48,641 nt of DNA from JBHGBM01 sp041946965 (GCA_041946965.1 JBHGBM010000057.1:1-48641); one strand, 5' to 3'. Shown: positions 7,626 through 17,427, counted from the stretch's first letter. Program-made: numbers and translations. The notes: generated from the sequence alone by a model not told the origin.

Positions 7626-8327
7626 ATGCTCGAACCGATTCGCGACAAGATCGCGGCTGTCACCGGCGGCACCCGCGGCATCGGCCGCGCCATCGCCGAA
7701 AGGCTCGCCGCTGAGGGAGTCCGCGTCGCCATCTGCGGCCGCACCGAAGAAAGCGCGCGCCGCGCCGCCGCCGCCATGCCGGGTACGCTCGCCGTGGGCG
7801 CCGATCTTTCAACCCTCGAGGACGTGCGCAAGTTTTTCCATGCCATCGACGAGCGCTTCGGCGGACTCGACATTCTCGTAAACAACGCCGGTATCGGAAT
7901 TTTCGGCAGTCTCGCCGAGCTTTCGCCCGAGGACTGGCTCCGCACCATCGGCCTGAACCTCAATGGCGCCTTCTTCTGCGCGCAGGAAGCGCTGCGGCGT
8001 TTTCGAAACCGGGGCGGCGGATATGTCGTCAATATCAGCAGTCTCGCAGGCAAGAACCCGTTCGCCGGAGGCGCCGCGTATAACGCCTCCAAGTTCGCCC
8101 TCAACGGAATGAGTGAAGCCATGATGCTCGACCACCGCTATGAGAATGTCCGCGTAAGCTACATCATGCCCGGCAGTGTAGCTACCGGGTTCGGCTCTGG
8201 CGGCGAGGCCGATTGGAAGATCGCTCCCGAAGACATTGCGGAAACTGTTGTGCTTCTTCTGCGCATGCCCTCCCGCACCACCGTCAGCCGCGTCGAAATC
8301 CGGCCTTCCAAGCCCAGGAAACAGTGA
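7626..8327 (+). CDS. Short-chain dehydrogenase/reductase (SDR family)
   Basis: 233 residues, a standard classical SDR. The nucleotide-binding motif TGGTRGIG is at 13-20, NNAG at 86-89, the catalytic Ser at 138/139 and Tyr152-x3-Lys156 (YNASK). CGRT at 37-40, with Arg39 after the second beta strand, favours NADP(H). It is a cytoplasmic NAD(P)-dependent oxidoreductase; the substrate cannot be read from sequence, though FabG-like ketoreductases are the nearest in appearance. ATG 7626 is chosen over an upstream ATG at 7590 because homology begins there and a -10-like box lies just before it. Confidence 0.92.
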   Translation: MLEPIRDKIAAVTGGTRGIGRAIAERLAAEGVRVAICGRTEESARRAAAAMPGTLAVGADLSTLEDVRKFFHAIDERFGGLDILVNNAGIGIFGSLAELSPEDWLRTIGLNLNGAFFCAQEALRRFRNRGGGYVVNISSLAGKNPFAGGAAYNASKFALNGMSEAMMLDHRYENVRVSYIMPGSVATGFGSGGEADWKIAPEDIAETVVLLLRMPSRTTVSRVEIRPSKPRKQ

Positions 8328-8412
8328 GCGATTTCTTCCACTTCTCAAATGGCATCAGGCTTGCTCTGGACCTAGGGTGATGAGCTTGTTGGGATTTGAG
8401 AGGGGCAAAGCA

Positions 8413-9597
8413 ATGGGGCGGCTGAACAAACAGTTGGATCCGACCTTGACCGGATACGAAGCGGAAAAGCTTGAGGCGGATCTCAATAAGCGGATCGTAG
8501 GACAGGATGAGGCCATCCGGCAAATCGTTAACATTTATCAGACCTATCTGGCCGGGATGTGCAGCCCCGGCCGGCCGATCGGGAACTTCCTTTTCCTCGG
8601 CCCCACGGGTTCCGGAAAAACGCGCCTGGTGGAAGCTACCGCGGAGAGTCTGGTCGGCGACATGCGCGCGGTGGTCAAGATCGACTGCGCCGAGTTCCAG
8701 CACAGTCACGAGATCGCCAAGCTGATCGGCTCGCCTCCCGGATACCTCGGCCACCGGGAGACCCACCCGCTGCTCAGCCAGGAAGTGCTGAACCAGTACC
8801 ACACCGAAAAGATGAAGATCAGCTTCGTCCTCTTCGACGAGATCGAAAAGGCCAGCGACGCGTTGTGGAACCTGCTGCTCGGCATCCTGGATAAAGCCAC
8901 CCTGACGCTCGGCGACAACCGCCGTGTGGATTTCTCCCGCGCCATGATCTTCATGACCAGCAACCTGGGGGCCGGTGAAATGGGCAACCTCCTGCATCCC
9001 AATCTCGGTTTCGCCAGCGGCGAGGTGCAGAGAGCCCGCACCGAAGGCCAGGTCGATGACAAGCTCGCGGACAAGGTCGCGCGCGCCGGCATCGAGGCCG
9101 CGCGGCGGAAGTTCACGCCCGAGTTCATGAACCGCATCGACAAGACGGTCGTCTTTCACCCGCTTGGCCAGCCGGAGCTGCGCAAGATCCTCGGCCTCGA
9201 GCTGAACATGCTGCAACAGCGCATCTTCAGCTCCGCCGCCGGCGCGCCGTTCGTCTTCTCCGTGACCGAGCCGGCCAAGGATTACCTGCTCGCCGAAGGC
9301 ACCGACATGAAGTACGGCGCCAGGCACCTGAAACGCGCCATCGACCGCGCGCTGGTGCATCCCCTTTCCAACCTCATCGCCACCGAGCAGGTGCGGGGAG
9401 GCGACCTCATCCGCGTGGACTACGACGCCGGGCTCGGCCGCATGACGTTCTTCAAGGAAGCCGAGGACATGCCTGCTTACGCCATGGTGCAAATGATGGA
9501 TACCTCCGTCGCCCCGTCCACCGGCGCCCTGTTGCAGAGTGCCGCCGTCGAGACCCCGCGCGCCATCAACGCCAGCGGCAAGGGATCCCGCCGCTGA
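8413..9597 (+). CDS. Stand-alone AAA+ ATPase of the ClpA/ClpB D2 type
   Basis: 394 residues forming one AAA-2 module plus the C-terminal small domain. Walker A GPTGSGKT is at 63-70, a pore loop PPGYLG around Tyr111, Walker B FVLFDE at 138-143, sensor-1 MTSN, and the sensor-2 block YGARHLKRAIDR. It lacks the ClpB N domain, the first AAA ring and the middle coiled coil, and shows no ClpP-docking IGF/LGF loop. It is therefore probably a hexameric unfoldase or remodelling factor of unknown client. ATG 8413 has AGGGG 8-12 nt upstream; an earlier ATG at 8380 is possible. A Ser/Ala-rich tail (from about 360) follows the domain. Confidence 0.9.
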   Translation: MGRLNKQLDPTLTGYEAEKLEADLNKRIVGQDEAIRQIVNIYQTYLAGMCSPGRPIGNFLFLGPTGSGKTRLVEATAESLVGDMRAVVKIDCAEFQHSHEIAKLIGSPPGYLGHRETHPLLSQEVLNQYHTEKMKISFVLFDEIEKASDALWNLLLGILDKATLTLGDNRRVDFSRAMIFMTSNLGAGEMGNLLHPNLGFASGEVQRARTEGQVDDKLADKVARAGIEAARRKFTPEFMNRIDKTVVFHPLGQPELRKILGLELNMLQQRIFSSAAGAPFVFSVTEPAKDYLLAEGTDMKYGARHLKRAIDRALVHPLSNLIATEQVRGGDLIRVDYDAGLGRMTFFKEAEDMPAYAMVQMMDTSVAPSTGALLQSAAVETPRAINASGKGSRR

Positions 9598-9626
9598 TAC
9601 GTGCGCCGCGGTCCGTTTTCCGCGAC

Positions 9627-9632
9627 TAGAAT
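9627..9632 (+). promoter_or_regulatory. -10-like TAGAAT 8 nt before the GH127 start
   Basis: TAGAAT ends 8 nt before ATG 9641; no ribosome binding site is visible between them. Confidence 0.4.
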
Positions 9633-9640
9633 GAGCGGAT

Positions 9641-11500
9641 ATGCGACCCCTGTTGCTCTGCGCGCTGGCCTTCCCCGCCGCCGCCCAGATTGTGGATGTT
9701 CACGCCAGCCCCTACGCGAAGGTGCATGCCCTCCCGGTGAGCGCCGTGAAACTGGGAGCGGGCTTCTGGACCCCGCGCATGCGCATCAACGTGGAGCGCA
9801 GCATCCCCACCCTGCTCGAGCTGCTCGAATCCCACGGCGTGGTGGATAATTTCCGCCGCCTCTCCGGGCGCAAACAGGTCCCGCGCAGCGGCCCCCTCTT
9901 CACCGATTCCGACCTCTACAAGTGGATGGAGGCCGCGGCCTTCGTGCTCCAAAGCGAACGCCGCCCCGAACTCGAATCCACGCTCGACCGCCTCGCCGGC
10001 GATATTCTCGCCGCGCAGGAGCCCAGCGGGTATCTCAATACCTACTACGTGGAGGAACGCGAAAAGCTGCGCTTCACCGAGATGCAGCGCTCGCACGAGC
10101 TGTACTGCCTGGGCCACCTGTTGCAGGCCGGCATCGCCTACTACCGCGCCACCGGCAAGCGAAAACTCCTGGACGGCGGCGCGAAGTTCGCGGATTACCT
10201 TTGTGAAAATTTCGGCCCAGCGAAACGTCCCGCCCTCACCGGCCACCCGGAACTCGAGATGGCCCTGGTCGAGCTTTATCGCACCACCGGCCAGCGCCGC
10301 TACCTGGATTTCGCCGCCTATCTCCTCAGCGGCGTCGAGCGCGAGCGCCTCAAGCTGCGCGACGCCGATATCCGCTACATGTTCAGCGGCGCGCCTTTCA
10401 CCTCGCGCAAAATCTTCGAGGGCCACTCGGTGCGCGCCATGTACGCCGCCTGCGGCGCCGCCGACTACTATCTCGAAACCGGCGATGCCGCCTACAGAGC
10501 AACTCTGGAGACGCTCTGGAGCGACCTGACGGATCGCAAGATGTACCTCACCGGCGGCGTCGGCTCCCGCTCCGCCGGCGAGGCGTTCGGCGAACCCTAC
10601 GAACTTCCCAACCTCCAGGCTTACACCGAAAGCTGCGCCGCCATCGGCAACCTGATGTGGAACTGGCGCCTGTTCCTTGCCGGCGGCGAGACCCGCTTTC
10701 TCGACGTGATGGAGCGCGCGCTGTACAACGGCATCAACTCGGGCATGTCTCTCACCGGCACGTTGTACTGCTACCGCAACCCGCTCGAATCGCGCGGCGA
10801 AAAGATCCGCAGCGAGTGGTACAACACCACCTGCTGCCCGCCGAATCTCGAACGCACCCTGGCGGCTCTGCCCGGTTATATGTACGCTATCGGACCAAGA
10901 GGCGTGTACGTGAACTTCTACCACGCCGGCGAGGCGTCCACGAAGCTGGCGAAGATCTCGCAGCGGACGGATTACCCCTGGAGCGGCGCCGTCGAGATCG
11001 CGGTGGAGCCCGCCGCGCCCGCCGAGTTCAGCCTCTTCCTGCGCATCCCCGCGTGGTCGCGCAAGGCGGCGGTGGACGGCAAGCCCGCGCCCGCTGGCAA
11101 GTGGTTTGAAGTGCGCCGCCTGTGGAAGCCCGGCGCGCGCGTACGGCTTGCGCTCGACGTCGCGCCCCGGCTGACCGCCGCGCATCCGCTCACGCGCGAG
11201 AACCACGCCAAGCTCGCCGTCGAGCGCGGCCCACTGGTTTACTGCCTGGAGCAGCCCGATAACGGCCCGGTGTTCGGCCTCGCGCTGAACCTGAAGGCGG
11301 GCTTCCGCGAGGAGCGCGCGGAGGTGCTCGGTGGAATCGTGCGCCTGCGCCACGCCGGGCTCTCATTCCCCATCGGCGGGCCGCTCTACGAAACCTTCCA
11401 GCCGCGCCCGGGCAAGCCCGCGGAACTGACCTTCATCCCCTATTACGCCTGGGCCAACCGCGATCAGGGCGAAATGGCCGTCTGGATTCCGTACCGCTGA
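9641..11500 (+). CDS. GH127 (DUF1680) beta-L-arabinofuranosidase-type glycoside hydrolase, secreted
   Basis: 619 residues with a signal peptide (about 1-16, ending FPAAAQ). The body matches the DUF1680/GH127 family: LGAGFWTPRM near the start, the SGYLNTYY region at 129-136, and the zinc/catalytic cysteines as ESC (E330, C332) and CC (C398, C399) in NTTCCPPN. In the characterised enzyme HypBA1 one cysteine of the CC pair is the nucleophile. The family removes beta-L-arabinofuranose from glycans, though related specificities exist. It stands alone on the plus strand, 43 bp after the AAA+ gene, with its own -10-like box. Confidence 0.92.
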   Translation: MRPLLLCALAFPAAAQIVDVHASPYAKVHALPVSAVKLGAGFWTPRMRINVERSIPTLLELLESHGVVDNFRRLSGRKQVPRSGPLFTDSDLYKWMEAAAFVLQSERRPELESTLDRLAGDILAAQEPSGYLNTYYVEEREKLRFTEMQRSHELYCLGHLLQAGIAYYRATGKRKLLDGGAKFADYLCENFGPAKRPALTGHPELEMALVELYRTTGQRRYLDFAAYLLSGVERERLKLRDADIRYMFSGAPFTSRKIFEGHSVRAMYAACGAADYYLETGDAAYRATLETLWSDLTDRKMYLTGGVGSRSAGEAFGEPYELPNLQAYTESCAAIGNLMWNWRLFLAGGETRFLDVMERALYNGINSGMSLTGTLYCYRNPLESRGEKIRSEWYNTTCCPPNLERTLAALPGYMYAIGPRGVYVNFYHAGEASTKLAKISQRTDYPWSGAVEIAVEPAAPAEFSLFLRIPAWSRKAAVDGKPAPAGKWFEVRRLWKPGARVRLALDVAPRLTAAHPLTRENHAKLAVERGPLVYCLEQPDNGPVFGLALNLKAGFREERAEVLGGIVRLRHAGLSFPIGGPLYETFQPRPGKPAELTFIPYYAWANRDQGEMAVWIPYR

Positions 11501-11503
11501 CGT

Positions 11504-12319
11504 TCACTTTCTCGCCGCCAGCACCCGCGGAATGCCCGCCAGGTCCGGCATCACCCGCGCCTCCGCCCATCCCCGCACCATCGCCGCGACCCGCTCGCTC
11601 GTGCCGAACCCCAACTCGACAACCAGCCACCCTCCCCGCCGCAGCACGCGCGCGGCGTCTTCGACCAGCCGGCCGTAGATCTCCACGCCCGCCGGCCCGC
11701 CGAACAGAGCCACCCGCGGCTCCCAGTCGCGCACCTCGCGCTGAAGCCCGGCCTCGTCCTTCAGCGGCACATAAGGCGGGTTCGAAACCACCAGGTCCAT
11801 AGAGCCCGCCGTGAACGCCGCCGCCAGGTCGCAAGCCACCCATCGAACCCGCGCGCCCAGCCGGCGCGCGTTTTCCGCCGCCACCCGCAGCGCCGGCAGG
11901 GAAATGTCGCTGCCCCACGCTTCCGCGCCGGTTTCAAGCTGCATCGTGACGGCCAGGATCCCCGAGCCGGAGCCCACGTCGAGCACGCGCCGCGCGCCGA
12001 GCCGGACCGCCGCCTCGACCACGTGCTCGGTCTCCGGCCGCGGGATCAGCACGTCCGGCGTGACGCGGAACTCGCGCCCGTAAAACTCCTGCTTCCCAGT
12101 GATGTACTGAGTCGGCCGGCCCTCCAGCCGCGCCTTCAGGCACTCCTCGAACGCTTCCCGCTCGTCCTGGCTGAGCGCGCGCTCGGGGTGCGCGGCCAGG
12201 TAGGCGCGCTCGCGGCCCAGCACGTGGCACAGCAGCACCTCCGCCGTGAGCCTCGGGACCGCGATGCTCTCCCGCTCCAGCGCGCGGGCGCCTTCGAGGA
12301 GCGCGGTCCGGATGTCCAT
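11504..12319 (-). CDS. prmC: Peptide chain release factor N5-glutamine methyltransferase
   Basis: 271 residues, standard length. The SAM motif DVGSGSG is at 114-120 and the catalytic NPPY at 180-183. The N-terminal helical domain (1-80) is the release-factor-binding part, and IPRPETE (92-98) is conserved. PrmC methylates the Gln of the GGQ motif in RF1/RF2. Its start codon directly follows the TAA of prfA (12320-12322), so the pair is translationally coupled. Ironically the adjacent prfA has lost the GGQ segment. It ends 3 bp from the GH127 stop on the opposite strand. Confidence 0.96.
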   Translation of the reverse strand: MDIRTALLEGARALERESIAVPRLTAEVLLCHVLGRERAYLAAHPERALSQDEREAFEECLKARLEGRPTQYITGKQEFYGREFRVTPDVLIPRPETEHVVEAAVRLGARRVLDVGSGSGILAVTMQLETGAEAWGSDISLPALRVAAENARRLGARVRWVACDLAAAFTAGSMDLVVSNPPYVPLKDEAGLQREVRDWEPRVALFGGPAGVEIYGRLVEDAARVLRRGGWLVVELGFGTSERVAAMVRGWAEARVMPDLAGIPRVLAARK

Positions 12320-13190
<871 letters not shown>

Positions 13191-13196
13191 TGGTTC

Positions 13197-14168
13197 TCAG
13201 GCGATCACCAGTTCGCCGCCCTGCCGCTGTTCCACTTCCATGGCGCCTTCGAGCGCCCGGATGGCCACCGCGATCTGATCCTGGGACGGCGTCTTCGTGG
13301 TGATGCGTTGCAGCCAGAGCCCCGGCGCCGTAAGCATGGCGAGCACCGAGCCCCGCCGCCGCGCCGCCAGCCGGATCATCTCGTAGCTCACGCCCGCGAT
13401 CACCGGCAGCAGCACCACCCGCGCAATCATCTTCATGGCGAAGCCATCAAACGGCACGGCCATGTAGATCAGCATGGAGACGATCATCACCACCAGCAAA
13501 AAACTGGTGCCGCAGCGCGGATGGAAGGTGGGAAACGCGCCGGCGTTCTCTACCGTCAGCGGCTTGCCCGATTCGAAGTTGAACACCACGCAGTGCTCCG
13601 CGCCGTGATATTCGAACACCCGCCGGATGTCCTTCAGCCGCGAGATCGCGTAGAGAAACACCAGGAAGATCCCCATCCGGATCACGCCGTCCACCGTGTT
13701 GAACAGCACCCGCCCGGCCAGCGCCGGATACCACTTCTCCAGCCACGTCACCAGGTAGAGCGGGACGAACTTGTACAGGAAAATGAAGAACGCCAGTGAG
13801 AAGAGCAGGTTCAGCGTCAGAACCCAGTTGGAGACTTCCTTGGGCTTGCCCTCGCCGGAATCCAGCGACATGTTGGCCGAGTAGCGCAGCGCCTTCATGC
13901 CCAGCTTCATGGCCTGATAAAGCGTGCCCACGCCGCGGATCACCGGGTACTTGAAGATCGGATACCGCTCCGACATCTTGGGCATCGGCATCTGGTCCGT
14001 CGCAATCTCCCCGTCCGGCCTGCGCACCGCCACGCAGTAACTGTGTGGGGCGCGCATCATGACGCCTTCGATGACGGCCTGGCCGCCAACCAGCGTCTCC
14101 TCACCGCTTTCCAGGGCCGGAAGGAGTTGGGAATGGCCAAACAAACGAAGCCACTGACGAATGGACAC
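13197..14168 (-). CDS. DUF1385 (YqhQ-like) membrane protein
   Basis: 323 residues matching the DUF1385 family: VGGQAVIEGVMMRAP near the start, YHGAEH at about 192-197, the conserved HPRCGTSF at about 220-227, and several hydrophobic segments (about 115-145, 165-185, 228-250, 255-275). The molecular function is not firmly established; the family is often next to prfA/prmC, as here (7 bp spacing to prfA). Start GTG 14168 has GAGAGG 5-10 nt upstream. A symmetrical AGTATACT between this gene and the divergent 14213 gene may act as a shared -10. Confidence 0.9.
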   Translation of the reverse strand: MSIRQWLRLFGHSQLLPALESGEETLVGGQAVIEGVMMRAPHSYCVAVRRPDGEIATDQMPMPKMSERYPIFKYPVIRGVGTLYQAMKLGMKALRYSANMSLDSGEGKPKEVSNWVLTLNLLFSLAFFIFLYKFVPLYLVTWLEKWYPALAGRVLFNTVDGVIRMGIFLVFLYAISRLKDIRRVFEYHGAEHCVVFNFESGKPLTVENAGAFPTFHPRCGTSFLLVVMIVSMLIYMAVPFDGFAMKMIARVVLLPVIAGVSYEMIRLAARRRGSVLAMLTAPGLWLQRITTKTPSQDQIAVAIRALEGAMEVEQRQGGELVIA

Positions 14169-14195
14169 AAATCCTCTCAGGTGTTCTCTTTTATC

Positions 14196-14203
14196 AGTAT
14201 ACT
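14196..14203. promoter_or_regulatory. Palindromic AGTATACT, candidate bidirectional -10
   Basis: The 8-bp palindrome gives TATACT on both strands. To the right it ends 9 nt before ATG 14213 (no SD). To the left it would start a ~25-nt leader with an SD for DUF1385. Confidence 0.4.
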
Positions 14204-14212
14204 ACCCCTGTT

Positions 14213-14614
14213 ATGATGAACCGCCGGCAATTCGGACTCATGCCCGCTGCGGCCGCGGCACTCCCGCGAGGCGTGAAACCGCTCCGGATCACGCGCGCGG
14301 AAACCGTCGAAGTTCGCGGCGTGGCAGCCGGCCGCGGGCTGGTGCTGCCTTGGGACCCCAAGAAGATTCCGCAGGACACGGGCGACTACGTCGTCGCCCA
14401 GGATTTCACCGATCAGGGCATCGTGGGGACCGCCATGGACGGCGACTACCGCCTGCCCGCAGGCGTCGCACGCGAGGTCCGGGAACGCGCCGGCTATTTC
14501 GTCGGCAAGGATCCGTTCGAAATCGAAGTCTACGCCGCGGCCAATCCGTGCTTGCGGAGAAACGCGGGATCCCAGGCGATGCCGAGGCCGGGCTTTTCGG
14601 GCGCATGCTTACGC
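14213..14614 (+). pseudogene. 5' fragment of an enolase-superfamily (mandelate racemase-like) gene
   Basis: The first ~112 residues look like a genuine exported enolase-superfamily N-terminus: a Tat-type leader MNRRQF, then a capping-domain-like segment ending YFVGKDPFEIEVYAA. After about 14548 family resemblance stops. The frame continues only as the antisense shadow of the convergent 14615-15115 gene, and no barrel domain follows. A second frame over about 14550-14650 reads VLAEKRGIPGDAEAGLFGRM and could be a displaced C-terminal piece, suggesting internal deletion with frameshift. I therefore treat it as a remnant. The family assignment of so short a piece is moderate. Confidence 0.55.
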
Positions 14615-15115
14615 TCACCGGCGGCGGGCCGCAGCTTCGATGTAAGTCTTGAACTCCTCCGGCTTGCCCGGCGGCGCGATCTCGAACGTGATCTTCATCC
14701 GGCCGGCGGCCGTCAGGGCGTTCGTCAGCCGAAAGCGAGGCGCGCCCGGAACCGCATCGCTCAGGAACACGATGCGCTTTCCGTCCGCACTCGCCTGGAC
14801 GCGGTAGCGGATCACGTTCCCTTCGTTGTCGAAGTACATCGCGCGCACCGTCTTGTCCGGATCGCGGTACACCACCATCATGTCTTCATGCCGGAACGCC
14901 GGCTTCTCTCTGGTAGCCGGGTATTCCGCCCAGTTCCTTCGCACCAGCACCCGTTGCTGGAGGTCGGCCGCGAACGTGAACCCTCCCGTGGCCTCGCCGG
15001 GAGCGCCGGTCCCCTCGCCCGCCCACTCGCCGGCCAGCGACTGCACCGCCGTCCAGGTATCCGCCTCCTGCGGCGCGCCCGCTGCCAGCAGCGCCGCAAA
15101 CAGCAGAACCATCAT
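14615..15115 (-). CDS. Secreted small beta-barrel (lipocalin/DUF1579-like) protein, 166 aa
   Basis: 166 residues with a signal peptide (MMVLLFAALLAAGAP). The mature part has the alternating beta-strand pattern of small ligand-binding barrels: SLAGEWAGEGTGAPGEATGG, then ATREKPAFRHEDMMVVYRD and MYFDNEGNVIRYRV. These resemble lipocalin-like or THAP4/DUF1579 proteins, but no ligand can be assigned. Its ATG overlaps the TGA of the upstream enolase-superfamily gene (ATGA, 15112-15115), so it is the last gene of a coupled three-gene operon. Confidence 0.8.
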   Translation of the reverse strand: MMVLLFAALLAAGAPQEADTWTAVQSLAGEWAGEGTGAPGEATGGFTFAADLQQRVLVRRNWAEYPATREKPAFRHEDMMVVYRDPDKTVRAMYFDNEGNVIRYRVQASADGKRIVFLSDAVPGAPRFRLTNALTAAGRMKITFEIAPPGKPEEFKTYIEAAARRR

Positions 15116-16320
15116 GCGATCCGCACCTCCCCGGCCCTGTACTTCTCGCTATAGACCTTCTCGTTGACTTGTATCCCCATGCCCGGCAAATCCGGCACGC
15201 GGTAATAACCCTTGCGGAACGTGTACGCGCTGGAATCGATCACATCGTAACTGGAGCGGTCGTCTTCGGCCGCCGGCACCGCCGGAGACGCCTTCGCCAT
15301 GTGCAGCCCCATCAACATGCCCAGGTGCGAGGCCCAGTTGTGCGGCACCGTCAGCGCGCCCGCCTCCGCGCCCATGCGCGCCATTTTCAGGTTGTTGAGG
15401 AACCCGGCGGCGTGGATGTCCATTTGCAGCACGTCCACCGTGCGCGGCGGCTTCAGGTACGGCGCCAGCCGCTCCGGATCCGTGACCGACTCGCCCTCGG
15501 CGATCAGCGTGTCGATGGCCGCGCCCTCCATGCGCTCGCGCAGGCGGGTGTAATCGTCCACGTTCTCCGGGAAGATCTCCTCCATCCAGTAAAGCTTCGC
15601 CGCGCCGGTGTCCCGCACCAGCGCCCACGCGCGCTCGAAGTCGTTGCGGTAGCCGTTGTTCGGGTCGGCCATGATCTTCACCTCCGGACCCGCCAGCTTG
15701 CGCGCCGCGTGCAGCACCTCGATGTCGCGCTGCAAACCCGCGTCCCGCTCCATCCATTTATCGCCGCGCCCGGCTTTGAGCTTCAGCCCCACGTAGCCTT
15801 TCTTCAGCGCCTCCTCGGCTTCCTCCATCACCGCGCGCACGCCGCGGTCGCGGAACCAGACGTCGCTGAAGTACAGCGTGCCGTCGTACACCTCCACCTC
15901 GTCCCTGCCCGCGTCGCCCATCAGCGCCCAGCAGGGCTTCCCCAGGAGCTTGCCGATCAGGTCGAACAGCGGGCCGTCCAGCCAGCGCTCGCGCTCGAGC
16001 AGCGGCGCCCAAGCCGGCGCGCGGCCGGTGATGCGCCCGCCCGCCATTTCGTACAATTCCAGCGGGTTCGCGCCGATCAGTCCGCGCAGATCGTCCGGGC
16101 GCGCGCGTCGCGACCCTATCCCCACGCCTTCCACGCCCTGGTTCGTGGCGATGCGCACCAGCGTGTTTTCGTAAGTGTGGCCCTTGGGAGCGCGGTCGTA
16201 GCTGTTCATCGCCACGAACTTGTGAAAGCGCCCCTGCACCTGCGCCATGCTGATCGACGTGATCTTCACCGGAGCGCGCGCCGCCGCGGCCAACCCCATC
16301 AGGAAATGCCGCCGCTTCAT
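15112..16320 (-). CDS. Enolase-superfamily enzyme (mandelate racemase/muconate lactonizing type) with Tat-like leader
   Basis: 402 residues. After a leader (MKRRHFLMGLAAAARA) the capping domain and a TIM barrel follow, with catalytic features in order: LKLKAG (KxK), DPNNGY (metal Asp), MEEIFPEN (metal Glu), EGES (metal Glu), MDIHAAG and PHNWASH (His). All ligands are present, so it should be active. The family abstracts a proton alpha to a carboxylate, typically in sugar-acid dehydration or racemisation. ATG 16320 overlaps the TGA of the aminotransferase gene (16317-16319). Substrate unknown. Confidence 0.9.
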   Translation of the reverse strand: MKRRHFLMGLAAAARAPVKITSISMAQVQGRFHKFVAMNSYDRAPKGHTYENTLVRIATNQGVEGVGIGSRRARPDDLRGLIGANPLELYEMAGGRITGRAPAWAPLLERERWLDGPLFDLIGKLLGKPCWALMGDAGRDEVEVYDGTLYFSDVWFRDRGVRAVMEEAEEALKKGYVGLKLKAGRGDKWMERDAGLQRDIEVLHAARKLAGPEVKIMADPNNGYRNDFERAWALVRDTGAAKLYWMEEIFPENVDDYTRLRERMEGAAIDTLIAEGESVTDPERLAPYLKPPRTVDVLQMDIHAAGFLNNLKMARMGAEAGALTVPHNWASHLGMLMGLHMAKASPAVPAAEDDRSSYDVIDSSAYTFRKGYYRVPDLPGMGIQVNEKVYSEKYRAGEVRIA

Positions 16321-17420
16321 GACCGGTACACCTTCCAGAACACCTCGCGGAATTTCTCCATGTCCGCGTCCGTGCCGATGGAGACGCGCAGGAACGTATC
16401 CAGCGGCGGAAACGGCCGGCCCGGCGCCACCCCCAACCGCATCATCTTCATTCCGAACTCGCCCGGCGGCCGGCCGATGTCGATCATCAGGAAGTTCGCG
16501 TGCGAGGGGATGTAGCGCAGCCCGCGCTCCTCCAGCCATTTGTACAGGGCCGCGCGCGTGCGCAGAAGCCCGGTGCGCCGCTCAGCCAGGATCCTGTCGC
16601 GATCCCCCAGCGCGGCCAGCGCCGCGCGCGCCGAAACGATCGAGATGACGTTGTTCTTCCGCCGCGCCAGCCGCGCCGTGATCTCCGGCGGCGCGCACGT
16701 GAACCCCACCCGGAGGCCCGCCATGCCGTAGATCTTCGAAAACGTCCGTGCCACAATCACGTTCCGGCGCACGCGCACGTGCTCCAGCGCGCTGGCCATT
16801 TCCGGCGTGTCCGCGAAGTGAATGTAGGCCTCATCCACGATCAGCACGGTGTTGGCCGGCAGGTTGGCCGCCAGCCAGTCGATATCGCGGCGCGGCGTCA
16901 CCGCCCCCGTCGGGTTGTTCGGATTGCAGACGTAAAGCAGCCCGCCCCGCGCCTTCGCCGCCTCGGCCGCCATCCGCCGCACGTCGGCAAAATAGCCCGT
17001 GGTCAACGGCACCGGGATGACCGGATGCCCGAGTGTGCGCGCCACCTCCCCCGGCAGCTCGAAGCTGGGCTCCATGGCGATGAGCGGCCGGTCCGGCGCG
17101 GTGAACGCCTGAACCGCGATTTGCAGCGGCTCGGAAGACCCGGCCCCCGCCAGCACCCATTCCGCCTCCAGTCCCTCGCTCCGCGCCACCGCTTCGGTGA
17201 AGGCGCGGAACTCCTGGAAGTGGTAACGGCCCGCCGTGGGCAGCGCTTCCGTCATCGCCCGCAGGGAGACCGCCGGCGGCCCCAGTGGGTTCTCATTGGC
17301 GTTCAGCCACACCATGTCCTTCGGCAGTTCGCCGGCTACGAGCGCGCGCTGCGCGAAGGCCGCTTCAGTCAGCGCCGTGCCCGCCAGCGCCATCCGGGCC
17401 AGTTGGCGGCGTGTCATCAT
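16317..17420 (-). CDS. Fold-type I PLP aminotransferase (histidinol-phosphate aminotransferase-like), Tat-like leader
   Basis: 367 residues from ATG 17420. It begins MMTRRQLARMALAGTAL, a Tat-type leader that is unusual for this family. NANENPLGPP, CNPNNPTGA, VDEAYIHF and ARTFSKIYGMAGLRVGF (PLP-binding Lys in SK) follow, and RVSIG near the end binds the substrate carboxylate. It looks catalytically complete. HisC normally is cytoplasmic and sits in a his operon; here it heads an operon with an enolase-superfamily enzyme and a secreted barrel protein, so a role outside histidine synthesis is likely. The start is chosen because TATGAT lies 7 nt upstream. Confidence 0.88.
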   Translation of the reverse strand: MMTRRQLARMALAGTALTEAAFAQRALVAGELPKDMVWLNANENPLGPPAVSLRAMTEALPTAGRYHFQEFRAFTEAVARSEGLEAEWVLAGAGSSEPLQIAVQAFTAPDRPLIAMEPSFELPGEVARTLGHPVIPVPLTTGYFADVRRMAAEAAKARGGLLYVCNPNNPTGAVTPRRDIDWLAANLPANTVLIVDEAYIHFADTPEMASALEHVRVRRNVIVARTFSKIYGMAGLRVGFTCAPPEITARLARRKNNVISIVSARAALAALGDRDRILAERRTGLLRTRAALYKWLEERGLRYIPSHANFLMIDIGRPPGEFGMKMMRLGVAPGRPFPPLDTFLRVSIGTDADMEKFREVFWKVYRS

Positions 17421-17427
17421 GCGCCTC

